51,122 nt of DNA, from positions 1-51,122 of the forward strand of contig NZ_JAAVTX010000012.1 in NCBI RefSeq assembly GCF_012163145.1. The letters run 5' to 3'. Source of the stretch: Falsiroseomonas frigidaquae (lineage in GTDB: Bacteria; Pseudomonadota; Alphaproteobacteria; Acetobacterales; Acetobacteraceae). Positions 25,868-34,140 of this stretch are shown one piece after another. The notes beneath the pieces were generated by a model. The model was not told the DNA's origin. It was given only the letters and a program-made list of their open reading frames with translations, and did not search any database. The first letter of the stretch is position 1. Each line of letters begins with the position of its first letter. The position numbers were made by a program, and so were the translations under genes.

Positions 25868-27174
25868 CGGTGCATGAACTCCGGGCTGCCGAGCAGCAGG
25901 GTCAGCGCATCGCGCATCGAGCCGGCGCGGCGCATTTCCCGCGCCGTCTCTGCCCGGCCGAGCGGACCGAGGGCGGCTTCCGCCGCTGCCATGCCGTCCA
26001 CCCGCTCCATTCGGCCGGCGAGGGTGAAGGCCCAGTCGATCCGCCGCATCAGTGCCTCCGGCGCCGCCCATTCGTCGGCGATGTCGGGCCAGCCGATCGG
26101 CTGCGGCGCGATCCAGAGCGGTTGGCCGAGGCTACCAAGTCCGCCCAGCGCCAGCCTGGCCCGGTTGGCCCCGAGCCCGAGCGCGCGGCAGGCGGCCAGT
26201 ACGTAGTCCATCGGCGCCCGCAGCTTGGCCAAGGGCGGGTCCCAGGCCTGCGGCAGCGCGACCAGGGCGCGGGCGGTTTCCGCCAGGTCGCCCTTGCTGT
26301 CCCGCAGCACCGTCTCCAGCGCGCGCACCGCTTCCGGCGGCGGGCTGTCGGCCACGAAATGCCGCGCCAGTTTCACCGCCAGGTGCCGCCAGGTGGCGGG
26401 ATGCTCCGCGAGAAAGCGCAGCGCCGCCTCCCCCGCCGCCTCGCCGGGGCCGAAGCGGCGGCCGAGCAGGAATTTCTCGCCCGGCTCATGGGCGAAGCGG
26501 CGGAACTGGAAGCCAGGGGTGGCGCCGTCGCCAACGAAGCTCCAGCCGGTCAGGATCTTCGCCAGTTCCTGCACATCGTTCTGGGTGTAGCCGCCAGCGG
26601 GTGAGAGCGTGTGCAGCTCCAGCATTTCCCGCGCCAGGTTCTCGTTCAGGCCGCGGCGTCCGCGTCGGCCGGCCGGGCTGCCCGGGCCGACAGAGCCGGC
26701 ATTGTCCAGATAGACCAGCATCGCCGGGTGGCGCGCCACCGCCACCACCATGTCGGCGAAGCGGCCGGTGACATGCGGGCGGATGGCCTCCCGCTCATAG
26801 CTGCCGATCAGCACCGCGATGCTGCCGGAGCGGCGGCTGACGGTGAAGTGGTTCATCCAGAAATCGACCAGCCTTTCCCGGAAGGGCTGTGCCGCTTCCA
26901 GCCGCCGCGCGGCCCAGGCCTCGGTTTCCTGCCGCAGCAAGGTGGCGATGGCGGCGCGGGTCTGCTGCGGGTCGCCTTGCGGCTCGAGGGCGCGGCGCGC
27001 CACCAGATCCGCGTTGCGGATCGCCAGTGCCTCCGCCAGGCTCACGCCCTGCGGCGGAGCGCCGGGCAGGTCGATCTGGCCGAGCAGCCAGTCCTTCGGC
27101 TGCGGCGGCGGCGCCTCTCCCAGCCGAAGGCCGAGCCCGAAGCGGATGGCGGCGATGTGGCCGTGCAGACTCAT
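25864..27174 (-). CDS. DUF1800 domain protein
   Basis: The start ATG 27174 gives 436 residues matching DUF1800: AIRFGLG at the N terminus, DFWMNHFTVS near residue 105, HPAMLVYLDN, then NENLAREMLELHTLSPAGGYTQNDVQELAKILTGWS, a hallmark block near residues 185-220. It is translated with the DUF1501 protein (ATGA overlap). The function of the pair is not established; it is common in planctomycetes and proteobacteria, with export through the partner Tat signal suggested. An in-frame extension to 27288 lacks family similarity and is not used. Confidence 0.87.
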   Translation of the reverse strand: MSLHGHIAAIRFGLGLRLGEAPPPQPKDWLLGQIDLPGAPPQGVSLAEALAIRNADLVARRALEPQGDPQQTRAAIATLLRQETEAWAARRLEAAQPFRERLVDFWMNHFTVSRRSGSIAVLIGSYEREAIRPHVTGRFADMVVAVARHPAMLVYLDNAGSVGPGSPAGRRGRRGLNENLAREMLELHTLSPAGGYTQNDVQELAKILTGWSFVGDGATPGFQFRRFAHEPGEKFLLGRRFGPGEAAGEAALRFLAEHPATWRHLAVKLARHFVADSPPPEAVRALETVLRDSKGDLAETARALVALPQAWDPPLAKLRAPMDYVLAACRALGLGANRARLALGGLGSLGQPLWIAPQPIGWPDIADEWAAPEALMRRIDWAFTLAGRMERVDGMAAAEAALGPLGRAETAREMRRAGSMRDALTLLLGSPEFMHR

Positions 27175-27730
27175 GCCCAACCCATAGCATGATGCCGGCA
27201 GCCAGGGGCCTGCCAGGTTGGTGACATAGCGTGACCGCCCGGGATGACGGCAGCAGCGCCAAGACACGCGGCTGATGGCGCGCTCCAAGGCGTTCTGCCG
27301 CGCGCTTCGCCGTGCTCCGATTGTGCGTGCTGGCTTGCCGCGCTACAGGCGGCCGACCCGGCAACAGCCAATGCACCGTCGGCCGTGGCCGCCATGGTCG
27401 AGTTTACCGTCCTCGAACAAGTGTACTGGTTCAATAACCTTCGCCTCCTCGACGCCGAACGGCAACATCCCTCCCGCTGCAGCCGAGGAACGCGACCATG
27501 CCGCACAGGAGAATCTGTGCCTCGCGGCGTGACTCACATCGAATTGCCTCCGGCAAACCCAACGCGGTTCAAATGGACGGACGGCCAATCTTATACGAAC
27601 GACCAGCAGCTTATTCTGGTCTTGTTGCCTCTGGATTTGTACGGGATTAGGAAGCGTCGGTCAGACGCAGGCGCCTTGGCCGCGGCGCTTTGACATGCAG
27701 CGCGTTCGGGCCTCCGCGGAGAAATGGCAC
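27175..27730. other. Intergenic region between divergent DUF1800 and kdsA genes
   Basis: About 556 bases that must carry the promoters for both directions. A plus-strand frame at 27244-27693 and a minus-strand frame at 27343-27588 exist, but neither resembles a known family or has a good ribosome-binding site. Local composition is less GC-rich at 27400-27450 and 27590-27660. It may hold a decayed gene. Confidence 0.4.
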
Positions 27731-28597
27731 ATGGTGCAGTTGCGACAGGTCGTCGACATTGGTCCTGTTCAAATGGGCAACCACCTTCCCCTCGCGCTGA
27801 TTGCGGGCCCATGCCAGATGGAAAGCCGCGCGCATGCGCTGGAGATGGCCTCGGCGCTGAAGGAGATCGCGGCGCGGCGCGGCATCGGCCTGATCTACAA
27901 AACCTCCTACGACAAGGCGAACCGGACGTCCGCCGGTGCGGCACGCGGCCTCGGCATGGCAAAGGCGCTCGAGGTATTCGCGGAAATTCGTGAAAGCCTC
28001 GGATTGCCGGTGCTGACCGATGTGCATGACGCCGCGCAATGCGCGCCGGTGGCAGAAGCCGTCGATGTGATCCAGATCCCGGCCTTCCTCTGCCGCCAGA
28101 CCGATCTTCTGCTGGCGGCGGCGGCAACGGGGCGCGTGGTGAACATCAAGAAGGGCCAGTTCCTGGCGCCGTGGGACATGAAGAATGCCGCGGCCAAGGT
28201 GACGGGCGCGGGCAACCCGCGCGTCTTGCTGACCGAACGTGGCGCCTCCTTCGGCTACAATACCCTGGTCAGCGACATGCGCGCGCTACCCATCATGGCT
28301 GCCGATACGGGGCTGCCCGTGGTGTTCGATGCGACGCATTCGGTCCAGCAGCCAGGCGGCCAGGGCACGTCCTCCGGTGGCCAGCGCGAATTCGTCGAGA
28401 CGCTGGCCCGTGCCGCCGTCGCGGTGGGCGTCGCCGCCGTCTTCATCGAGACCCATGAAGACCCGGACAACGCCCCCTCGGACGGGCCGAACATGGTGCC
28501 GCTGGCGCAGTTCGAAGCGCTGCTGACGCGGCTGCAGGCGATCGACACGTTGGTGAAGGGTTTCGACGGCAGCCGCGCAGGACAGGGCGAAGGCTAG
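27731..28597 (+). CDS. kdsA: 3-deoxy-8-phosphooctulonate synthase
   Basis: KdsA joins phosphoenolpyruvate and arabinose-5-phosphate into Kdo-8-phosphate. The 288-residue length is normal. Conserved blocks are IAGPCQMES (24-32), [11 protein letters not shown] (about 57-67), [18 protein letters not shown] (about 140-152) and [13 protein letters not shown]. Cys28 in the GPC motif replaces the Asn of the E. coli enzyme, so this is probably the metal-dependent class. ATG 27731 is preferred over 27695 because GGAGAAA precedes it and it matches normal KdsA starts. It leads the kdsA-kdsB-kdsD operon. As a plasmid copy it probably serves a capsule-like glycan beside the chromosomal LPS set (inference). 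Confidence 0.95.
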   Translation: MVQLRQVVDIGPVQMGNHLPLALIAGPCQMESRAHALEMASALKEIAARRGIGLIYKTSYDKANRTSAGAARGLGMAKALEVFAEIRESLGLPVLTDVHDAAQCAPVAEAVDVIQIPAFLCRQTDLLLAAAATGRVVNIKKGQFLAPWDMKNAAAKVTGAGNPRVLLTERGASFGYNTLVSDMRALPIMAADTGLPVVFDATHSVQQPGGQGTSSGGQREFVETLARAAVAVGVAAVFIETHEDPDNAPSDGPNMVPLAQFEALLTRLQAIDTLVKGFDGSRAGQGEG

Positions 28598-28614
28598 TGG
28601 CTGCTGTTCCCTGC

Positions 28615-29340
28615 ATGAACCCCATCGTGCTGATCCCCGCGCGCATGGCGGCAACGCGCCTGCCGGGCAAGCCGCTCGCCGATCTGCATGGCGTGCCGAT
28701 GATCGTGCATGTCTGGCGCCGGGCGATGGAGGCAGCGATTGGCGAAGTGGTGGTCGCCACCGACAGCGCCGAGATCGCGGATGTGGTGCGGGGTTTCGGC
28801 GGACGCGTCCAGATGACCCGCGCCGACCACCCCTCCGGCTCCGACCGCATCCATGAGGCGCTGGAAGCCCTGGATCCGGAGGGACGGCACGACGCCGTGG
28901 TGAATGTGCAGGGCGACCTGCCGACCATCGCGCCGGAAACCATTCGCGCCGTGCTGACCCCGCTTTCCGACCCGGCCGTGGATCTGGCGACACTGGTGGC
29001 GCAGATCCGGCGCGAGGAGGAGCGCACGGCATCTTCCGTGGTGAAGATGGTGGGCAGCGAGATCTCGCCCGACCGCTTTCGCGCGCTGTATTTCACGCGC
29101 GCGACGGCACCCTGGGGCGATGGCCCGCTATGGCACCATATCGGCCTCTATGGCTGGCGGCGTACGGCATTGCGGCGCTTCGTCACCTTGCCGCCCTCGC
29201 CACTTGAGCGTCGCGAGAAGCTTGAGCAGCTGCGCGCGCTGGAGGATGGCATGCGCGTGGATGCCGTCGTCGTGGATGACGTGCCGCTCGGCGTGGATAC
29301 GCCGGAGGATCTGAAAAGAGCTTGGGAAATGCTTGCATGA
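28615..29340 (+). CDS. kdsB: 3-deoxy-manno-octulosonate cytidylyltransferase (CMP-Kdo synthetase)
   Basis: KdsB transfers CMP from CTP to Kdo. The 241-residue protein has the signature [15 protein letters not shown] (5-19), the [11 protein letters not shown] block and [11 protein letters not shown], the Q-G-D being the metal/sugar site. A RATAPWG segment and the final GVDTPEDL also match. ATG 28615 is chosen by comparison with family starts; a GTG at 28597 overlapping the kdsA stop is possible. The stop overlaps the kdsD start (ATGA). Confidence 0.94.
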   Translation: MNPIVLIPARMAATRLPGKPLADLHGVPMIVHVWRRAMEAAIGEVVVATDSAEIADVVRGFGGRVQMTRADHPSGSDRIHEALEALDPEGRHDAVVNVQGDLPTIAPETIRAVLTPLSDPAVDLATLVAQIRREEERTASSVVKMVGSEISPDRFRALYFTRATAPWGDGPLWHHIGLYGWRRTALRRFVTLPPSPLERREKLEQLRALEDGMRVDAVVVDDVPLGVDTPEDLKRAWEMLA

Positions 29341-30344
29341 CACCGCTTGCCGATGGTTCGAACGACGCGGTGGCGGAGCAGGCTCGCCGCGCGACGATGC
29401 TGCGTACCGTCCGGCTCGAGACCGAGGGGCTGCAGGCGCTGGAGACGGCGCTTGCGGGCGAGTTGGGTGATCGGATGCTCGCGGCGGTGGCCCTGATACT
29501 GGGACGCAGCGGCCGCCTGATCGTCACCGGCATGGGCAAGTCAGGGCATATCGGACGCAAGCTGGTGGCAACGCTGGCTTCCACCGGCACGCCGGCGCAT
29601 TTCGTCCATCCTGCCGAGGCGAGCCATGGCGACCTGGGCATGGTGCAGCCGGAAGACGCCGTCATCGCCCTGTCCTGGTCCGGGGAGGCACCGGAACTCG
29701 CCGATATCATCGCCTATACGCGGCGCTTCAGCGTGCCGCTGCTGGCCATCACCTCACGCGAGGATAGCGCGCTCGGCTCGGCGGCGGATTTCTGCCTGAC
29801 GATGCCGCGAATGGCCGAGGCCTGCCCGAACGGCCTGGCGCCGACAACCTCCACGACCATGACCCTGGCGCTGGGCGATGCGCTGGCCATGTGCCTGCTG
29901 GAAGCACGCGGCTTTTCCCCGGCGAACTTCCGCGACTTCCATCCGGGCGGCAAGCTCGGCGCCCGCCTGAAGCGGGCCCGCGACCTGATGCACGGCGCCG
30001 TCGAACTGCCGCTCGTCCAGGACGGCGCCAGCCTGTCCGACGCCATCATGGAAATGACGTCGCGCCGTTTCGGCGTCACGGGCATCCTGGACAAGGACGG
30101 CCGCCTGATTGGCGTGCTGACGGATGGCGACCTGCGCCGCGCCTTCCAGCGCGGCTTCAAGGACGGACCCGTCGCCGCGGCCATGACGCAGAAGCCGCTG
30201 ACCGCGACGCCGGAGGCGCTGGCGCCGGACCTGCTCGGGCTGATGAACGAAGCGCGGATCACCAGCCTGTTCGTCGTTGCCGATGACAGGCGCCCGGTTG
30301 GCATCCTGCACCTGCATGACTTGCTGCGTGCAGGCGTGATGTAG
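29337..30344 (+). CDS. kdsD: Arabinose-5-phosphate isomerase (SIS + two CBS domains)
   Basis: KdsD/KpsF converts ribulose-5-phosphate to arabinose-5-phosphate, the first step to Kdo. The 335 residues contain an SIS domain (about 45-180, with [12 protein letters not shown] and the LSWSGEAPE loop), the HPGGKLG motif near 204-210, and two CBS domains (about 215-330). The start overlaps the kdsB stop. Together with kdsA and kdsB it supplies CMP-Kdo, except that the phosphatase KdsC is missing here; the HAD domain of the NeuA fusion or a chromosomal enzyme could fill the gap (inference). Confidence 0.94.
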   Translation: MTPLADGSNDAVAEQARRATMLRTVRLETEGLQALETALAGELGDRMLAAVALILGRSGRLIVTGMGKSGHIGRKLVATLASTGTPAHFVHPAEASHGDLGMVQPEDAVIALSWSGEAPELADIIAYTRRFSVPLLAITSREDSALGSAADFCLTMPRMAEACPNGLAPTTSTTMTLALGDALAMCLLEARGFSPANFRDFHPGGKLGARLKRARDLMHGAVELPLVQDGASLSDAIMEMTSRRFGVTGILDKDGRLIGVLTDGDLRRAFQRGFKDGPVAAAMTQKPLTATPEALAPDLLGLMNEARITSLFVVADDRRPVGILHLHDLLRAGVM

Positions 30345-30427
30345 GCGGTTTACGCCCGCAGCTTTTGCGATTGGCCCGGCGCAGATTTCAGGCGCCTGGC
30401 GGGCTTGAATGCGCGTCCCGAGCAAGA

Positions 30428-31576
30428 TCAGTTGCCCGTGCTGGGCCTGCGCGCCCATCCGTCCTGGGCCAGCTGATCGAGAGTGCTGGCTGTGCGGCGC
30501 ATGGCAGCCTCGGTCTGCAGCAGGGCGGCCTTGAGGTCGCTGTAGTCCAGGGCTGCCCGTGGTATCGGCTCGAAGGGCTCGATCGGCGGCGGTGCGCCTT
30601 CGGCCCCGGCCGGCATCGTCCGGGGTCGCCCTGGTCCTCGTCCAGGCACGGGCCGGCGTGGTGGAGCCACGACGGCGGCGAGTGGCGCCAGGCCGCGCAG
30701 GCCGAATAGACGGCGCGCGGTGCGCCCCGTCACCTCGACCACGACGCCGTCTTCAACCAGCGCGGCGAGGATCGTGAAGGCGCTCTTGATCGAGATCCCC
30801 AGCGCGCGGGCAAGGCTGGTGGCGGAAAGCAGTGGCACGGCGGCCATCAGGTCGACGGCGGCGGGTGTGCGGGAATGGCGGCGGCGGCCGGCGACGGCGC
30901 GACGGGCGTCGGACCAGCCGCGATCGAGGTCGGACAGCAAGCTCAGGAAATCCTCGGCCTCCTCGGCGATGGCGTGCAGGAAGACCGGGATCCATCGCGC
31001 CAGATCCCATTCGACCTCGGCGCGCAGCGCGGCGGCGCCGGTCAATGGCAGCGGCGCCCGCAGCAGGCCTGTGCCCATCCAGTGACGCAGCAGGGCGGCG
31101 CGGAGCGGGGCTCTGGCACCGCCCTGCTCAAGCCAGCGCCAGGCGGAAGCCGCGGCATCCAGCAGGCTGACGCCGGTCGTCGCGCCGTTCTGGAGCACTG
31201 CCAGGGCCAGCAGGACCTCGCTCTCCTCCTCGGCGTCGGGGGCGGTGAGCCAGCGATGCAGAACAAGCGCGGCGCGGCCCGCCTCGAAGACCGCCCCGGC
31301 TTCGGCGAGGCTGCGGGCGCCTGCCATCCGACGCGGGCGCAGCCCCTCGATCAGGGCGGCGAGGTGCCATGGATCGATTAACTGGCCGTCGACCGCGGCC
31401 TGGCGGCGCACGGCGTCGAGCCGGGCACGGTGCAGCAGGGCGGGCAGCAGGGGGTGGTGCTGGCTGGCCTGGTCGAGCCGGGCGAAGGCGGCGGCGGCAC
31501 GGGCAAGCGCGCCGAGCAGGGCGGGGTCAACGCCTGGGCCCGGGGTGTTGAGGAGCGCGATGCGCGACGTGGACAT
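30428..31576 (-). CDS. DUF1612 / HTH-domain protein (RHE_PE00001-like)
   Basis: The 382-residue protein from ATG 31576 resembles the plasmid-associated RHE_PE00001/DUF1612 proteins of rhizobia and relatives: an Ala/Leu-rich helical N-terminal two-thirds, then a winged or simple HTH region near 250-300 (LLSATSLARALGISIKSAFTILAALVEDGVV style helices), and a Pro/Arg-rich tail with a final helix. DNA binding is likely; the precise job is unknown. It is divergent from the tyrosine recombinase, with a shared 190-base promoter region that holds an imperfect palindrome. Confidence 0.7.
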   Translation of the reverse strand: MSTSRIALLNTPGPGVDPALLGALARAAAAFARLDQASQHHPLLPALLHRARLDAVRRQAAVDGQLIDPWHLAALIEGLRPRRMAGARSLAEAGAVFEAGRAALVLHRWLTAPDAEEESEVLLALAVLQNGATTGVSLLDAAASAWRWLEQGGARAPLRAALLRHWMGTGLLRAPLPLTGAAALRAEVEWDLARWIPVFLHAIAEEAEDFLSLLSDLDRGWSDARRAVAGRRRHSRTPAAVDLMAAVPLLSATSLARALGISIKSAFTILAALVEDGVVVEVTGRTARRLFGLRGLAPLAAVVAPPRRPVPGRGPGRPRTMPAGAEGAPPPIEPFEPIPRAALDYSDLKAALLQTEAAMRRTASTLDQLAQDGWARRPSTGN

Positions 31577-31689
31577 GATCGGATGGCTTCGATTCAGCAC
31601 GTTACGGCACAACTTACCGGATCAAGCCATATGGGTAAAACAACGATGATATTCGGGCCAATCCACCCCGAATCATGCTGTGGCAGATT

Positions 31690-31721
31690 TTACTATCCAT
31701 AATGCGCCTTGTGGGTAGTAA
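31690..31721. promoter_or_regulatory. Imperfect palindrome between recombinase and DUF1612 genes
   Basis: TTACTATCC (31690-31698) and GGGTAGTAA (31713-31721) form an inverted repeat with one mismatch in nine and a 14-base spacer, in an unusually AT-rich divergent intergenic stretch. It could be an operator for the HTH protein or a recombination site. Confidence 0.4.
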
Positions 31722-31766
31722 GGGTCGGCACCTAGAATCGGCTCCAGCCCAGCCCCGGGAGGCCCC

Positions 31767-32864
31767 TTGCACGATTACGGCACGCCCCTGGGCATCCAGG
31801 TCATCGACGCCGCCGCGCCCCCTGCCCCGCTCGGCCGGCCACCTGCTACCGTCGCCCGCTGGTTCGACGCCGCCGCCGAGGCGGTGCCGCCCACCTCCGA
31901 TGGCACGCTCGCCGGCGATCAGGCCGCGGCCGAGGCTTTCCGGCGGCTCGCCACCGCCCGGAACACCCGCAGCGCCTATCGCTCCGCCGTGCGTGCCTGG
32001 TGCGCCTGGTGCCTGCTGCATGATCGCCAGGCGCTGCCGGCTACCGTCGCGGATGTGGCCGCCTTCCTGGCGGGCGAGCGCGCGCGTGGGCTCGCCGCCC
32101 CCACGCTTGTCCTGCGCCGCGCCGCGCTGCGCTTCCTGCACCGCGCCGCAGGCCTGCCGACGCCGACCGACGACATCCGCGTGGCCCAGACCCTGGCCGG
32201 CATTGCCCGGGCTGCTGCCGCAGCCGGCGAGACGCCCCGGAAGGTCACGGCCGCCACCGATGCGCTGCTGCGCCAGGTGCTGGCGCCGATCCCTGACGAT
32301 CTGCGCGGCCTGCGCGACCGCGCCCTGCTGATCGTGGGCTTTGCCGGAGCGCTGCGGCGCGCCGAGATCGCCGCCATCGAGGTCGAGCGCCTGGTCCCGA
32401 CCGAGCGCGGGCTGGTGCTCGAACTGCCGCAGACCAAGGGCTCCCAGGCCGCCGCGGTGCGCATCCCCCTGCCCTACGGCAGCACGGAACTCTGCCCGGT
32501 GCGTGCCATCGCCCGCTGGCGTGCGGCGGCGGCGATCGATGCCGGGCCGCTGTTTCGGCGGATCTGGGCACCCGGACCTGCCCGGCTGAGCCGCATCCCG
32601 CCACGGCCGCGCATCGGCGATGCGCCGCTCTCCCTGCAATCGGTCGGCGACATCGTGCAGGCCCGCGCTGCGGCGGCGGGCTTCGATCCGGCGGCCTTCG
32701 GCGGGCACAGCCTCAGGCGCGGGGCGCTGACCACCGGGATGAACCGCGGTGTCCATCCCGCCCAGCTCAAGCGGCTGGGCCGGCACAAGCGCTTCGATAC
32801 CCTCGGCGAATACCTTGAATTCGGCGACCTGTTCGAGGGTCATCCGCTGGCCGGAAGCCTTTGA
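31767..32864 (+). CDS. Tyrosine site-specific recombinase (integrase family)
   Basis: The 365-residue protein has a SAM-like N-terminal core-binding domain (about 50-150: the NTRSAYRSAVRAWCAWC helix) and a catalytic domain with the full residue set: R197 in GALRRAE, K224, H314-x-x-R317 in GGHSLRRG, H340 and the nucleophile Y349. Such enzymes resolve plasmid multimers or move cassettes. The start is TTG 31767 with GGGAGG ahead. It lies just upstream of the par operon and of a 30-bp repeat that could be its site (inference). No attachment sites were proven. Confidence 0.9.
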   Translation: MHDYGTPLGIQVIDAAAPPAPLGRPPATVARWFDAAAEAVPPTSDGTLAGDQAAAEAFRRLATARNTRSAYRSAVRAWCAWCLLHDRQALPATVADVAAFLAGERARGLAAPTLVLRRAALRFLHRAAGLPTPTDDIRVAQTLAGIARAAAAAGETPRKVTAATDALLRQVLAPIPDDLRGLRDRALLIVGFAGALRRAEIAAIEVERLVPTERGLVLELPQTKGSQAAAVRIPLPYGSTELCPVRAIARWRAAAAIDAGPLFRRIWAPGPARLSRIPPRPRIGDAPLSLQSVGDIVQARAAAAGFDPAAFGGHSLRRGALTTGMNRGVHPAQLKRLGRHKRFDTLGEYLEFGDLFEGHPLAGSL

Positions 32865-32932
32865 TTCCACACGAGCATGATGCCGCCCGCCGCGCTGCAC
32901 AGGCGGCGATCCCGGCGATGGCCTGGCAGCAC

Positions 32933-32962
32933 GCTATCGGAAGGCAATCTGGTAGCTACCAG
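32933..32962 (+). repeat. 30-bp repeat, left copy, with 14-bp palindrome (par site candidate)
   Basis: This copy matches 34055-34084 at 27 of 30 bases, in the same orientation. Its right half is the perfect palindrome CTGGTAGCTACCAG (32949-32962), and a further half-site ACTACCAG follows at 32967-32974. It lies directly upstream of parA, next to a promoter-like TTGACT, as a centromere or operator would. Confidence 0.8.
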
Positions 32963-32992
32963 TTGACTACCAGATAGCTTTCTGGCGACTAT
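32963..32992 (+). promoter_or_regulatory. Candidate parA promoter
   Basis: TTGACT (32963-32968) and GACTAT (32987-32992) are spaced by 18 bases. The -35 box abuts the CTGGTAGCTACCAG palindrome, so a protein bound there could repress the par operon. The boxes are imperfect. Confidence 0.4.
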
Positions 32993-33024
32993 CGGCTTGC
33001 AACTGGATAGCGAGCCATCGGCCG

Positions 33025-33714
33025 ATGCCGACCATCGTGTTCGCGTCGCCGAAGGGCGGCGCCGGGAAAAGTACCTCCGCTGTCGTGCTTGCGAGCGAAT
33101 TGGCGCTGCGGGGTGCCGAGGTCACGCTCATCGATGCGGACCCCAATCGCCCGGTGAGCCGTTGGGCTGCCCGGCCCGGCTGTCCATCGACCCTCACCGT
33201 CCTGGCGGATGTGACGGAAAGCTCCATCATCGACGAGATCGAGGCGGCGGCTGCGCGGGTTCCCTTTGTCATCGTCGACCTTGAAGGAACGGCCAGCATG
33301 ACCGTCGCCTACGCCATCAGCCGGGCGGACCTGGTCATCGTGCCGACACAGGGCAGCCAGCTCGACGCTGCGGAGGCCGTGAAGGCCATCCGGCTCATTC
33401 GCCAGCAGGAGAGGGCCTTCGGCCGACGCATACCCTATGCCGTGCTCCTCACGCGAACCTCGTCCGCCATACGCCCTCGCATCCTCCAGCACATCCGGGA
33501 GGAGTTGGCGCGGAACGAGGTGCCGGTCCTAGACAGCCAGATGCATGAGCGCGAGGCCTTCCGGGCGATCTTCAGCTTCGGCGGAGTCCTGCAGGGCCTC
33601 GGCTCCGACCAGGTCAGCGGCGTCGAGGGCGCGATCAAGAATGCCCAGGCCGTGACGGCGGAGGTCGTGTCGCTTCTCAAGGGCTCGGCCGAAGCCGCGA
33701 AGGCCGTCGCATGA
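33025..33714 (+). CDS. parA: ParA/VirC1-family partition ATPase
   Basis: The 229-residue protein is a small ParA-type ATPase: deviant Walker A PKGGAGKST at residues 9-17, the LIDADPN motif near 36-42, and FVIVDLEG near 81-88. Without an N-terminal HTH it is of the short (type Ib/VirC1-like) class. It would move plasmid copies apart with a DNA-bound partner, here the small ribbon-helix-helix protein whose start overlaps its stop (ATGA). The pair is bracketed by 30-bp repeats carrying a palindrome, probable binding sites. Confidence 0.87.
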   Translation: MPTIVFASPKGGAGKSTSAVVLASELALRGAEVTLIDADPNRPVSRWAARPGCPSTLTVLADVTESSIIDEIEAAAARVPFVIVDLEGTASMTVAYAISRADLVIVPTQGSQLDAAEAVKAIRLIRQQERAFGRRIPYAVLLTRTSSAIRPRILQHIREELARNEVPVLDSQMHEREAFRAIFSFGGVLQGLGSDQVSGVEGAIKNAQAVTAEVVSLLKGSAEAAKAVA

Positions 33715-34070
33715 GCGGAGGAAGGGCTCCTCTCTTCGGGCAGGATGCGGACCTCGACCTGTCCGGCTTCAAGCCCAAGGCCGCCGCCAAGCCGGACCAG
33801 GTGCGGGATGTCGCGGAGCAGGCAGGCTTTCGCAGCCGTGAAGCCTCGCCACCCCTGGCCACCACGACGGATCCAGCGCCGCGGGAGCCGCGCCGCTACC
33901 GAACGGGCCGCAATGTCCAGCTCAACCTCAAGGTCAGGCGCGAGACGGTGGACGCCTTCTACAAGATCGCCGATCAGCAGGGCTGGGTGCTTGGCGAGGC
34001 CTTCGAGCGTGCCGTGGCGGCTCTTCAGCGGGATCTCGGAGACGGTAGTCGGGAGCTATCCGAAGGCTAG
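33711..34070 (+). CDS. Small ribbon-helix-helix partition/stability protein
   Basis: The 119-residue protein has a disordered, charged N terminus (residues 1-60) and a C-terminal ribbon-helix-helix fold (about 68-108: the NVQLNLKVRRE strand, then two helices ending FERAVAALQ). This is the usual plan of DNA-binding partners of short ParA proteins. It overlaps parA by four bases. Its last codons lie inside the right-hand 30-bp repeat, so the gene end and the repeat share sequence. It probably binds the CTGGTAGCTACCAG palindromes. Confidence 0.75.
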   Translation: MSGGRAPLFGQDADLDLSGFKPKAAAKPDQVRDVAEQAGFRSREASPPLATTTDPAPREPRRYRTGRNVQLNLKVRRETVDAFYKIADQQGWVLGEAFERAVAALQRDLGDGSRELSEG

Positions 34071-34084
34071 CTGGTAGCTACCAG
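34055..34084 (+). repeat. 30-bp repeat, right copy, with 14-bp palindrome
   Basis: This is the second copy of the repeat at 32933-32962 (27/30 identical), with the perfect palindrome CTGGTAGCTACCAG at 34071-34084 followed by ATA as after the left-hand half-site. It covers the final codons and stop of the ribbon-helix-helix gene. It could be a centromere, an operator or a recombination scar. Confidence 0.8.
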
Positions 34085-34140
34085 ATATTTTGCGAGGGCG
34101 ATGCCTCGTCATCCGGACAACACCCGGGCCAGGGCCGGCT

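Noticed and set aside
24716-26206. 496-residue plus-strand open frame
   Set aside because: Shadow of the DUF1501/DUF1800 pair; no family features.
27244-27693. 149-residue plus-strand protein upstream of kdsA
   Set aside because: No recognisable domain, poor start context, uneven composition; insufficient support.
33025-33714. VirC1 of a T-DNA transfer system
   Set aside because: The ATPase is similar in type, but no Vir, Tra or Mob genes are present; the RHH partner and flanking palindromes fit partition.
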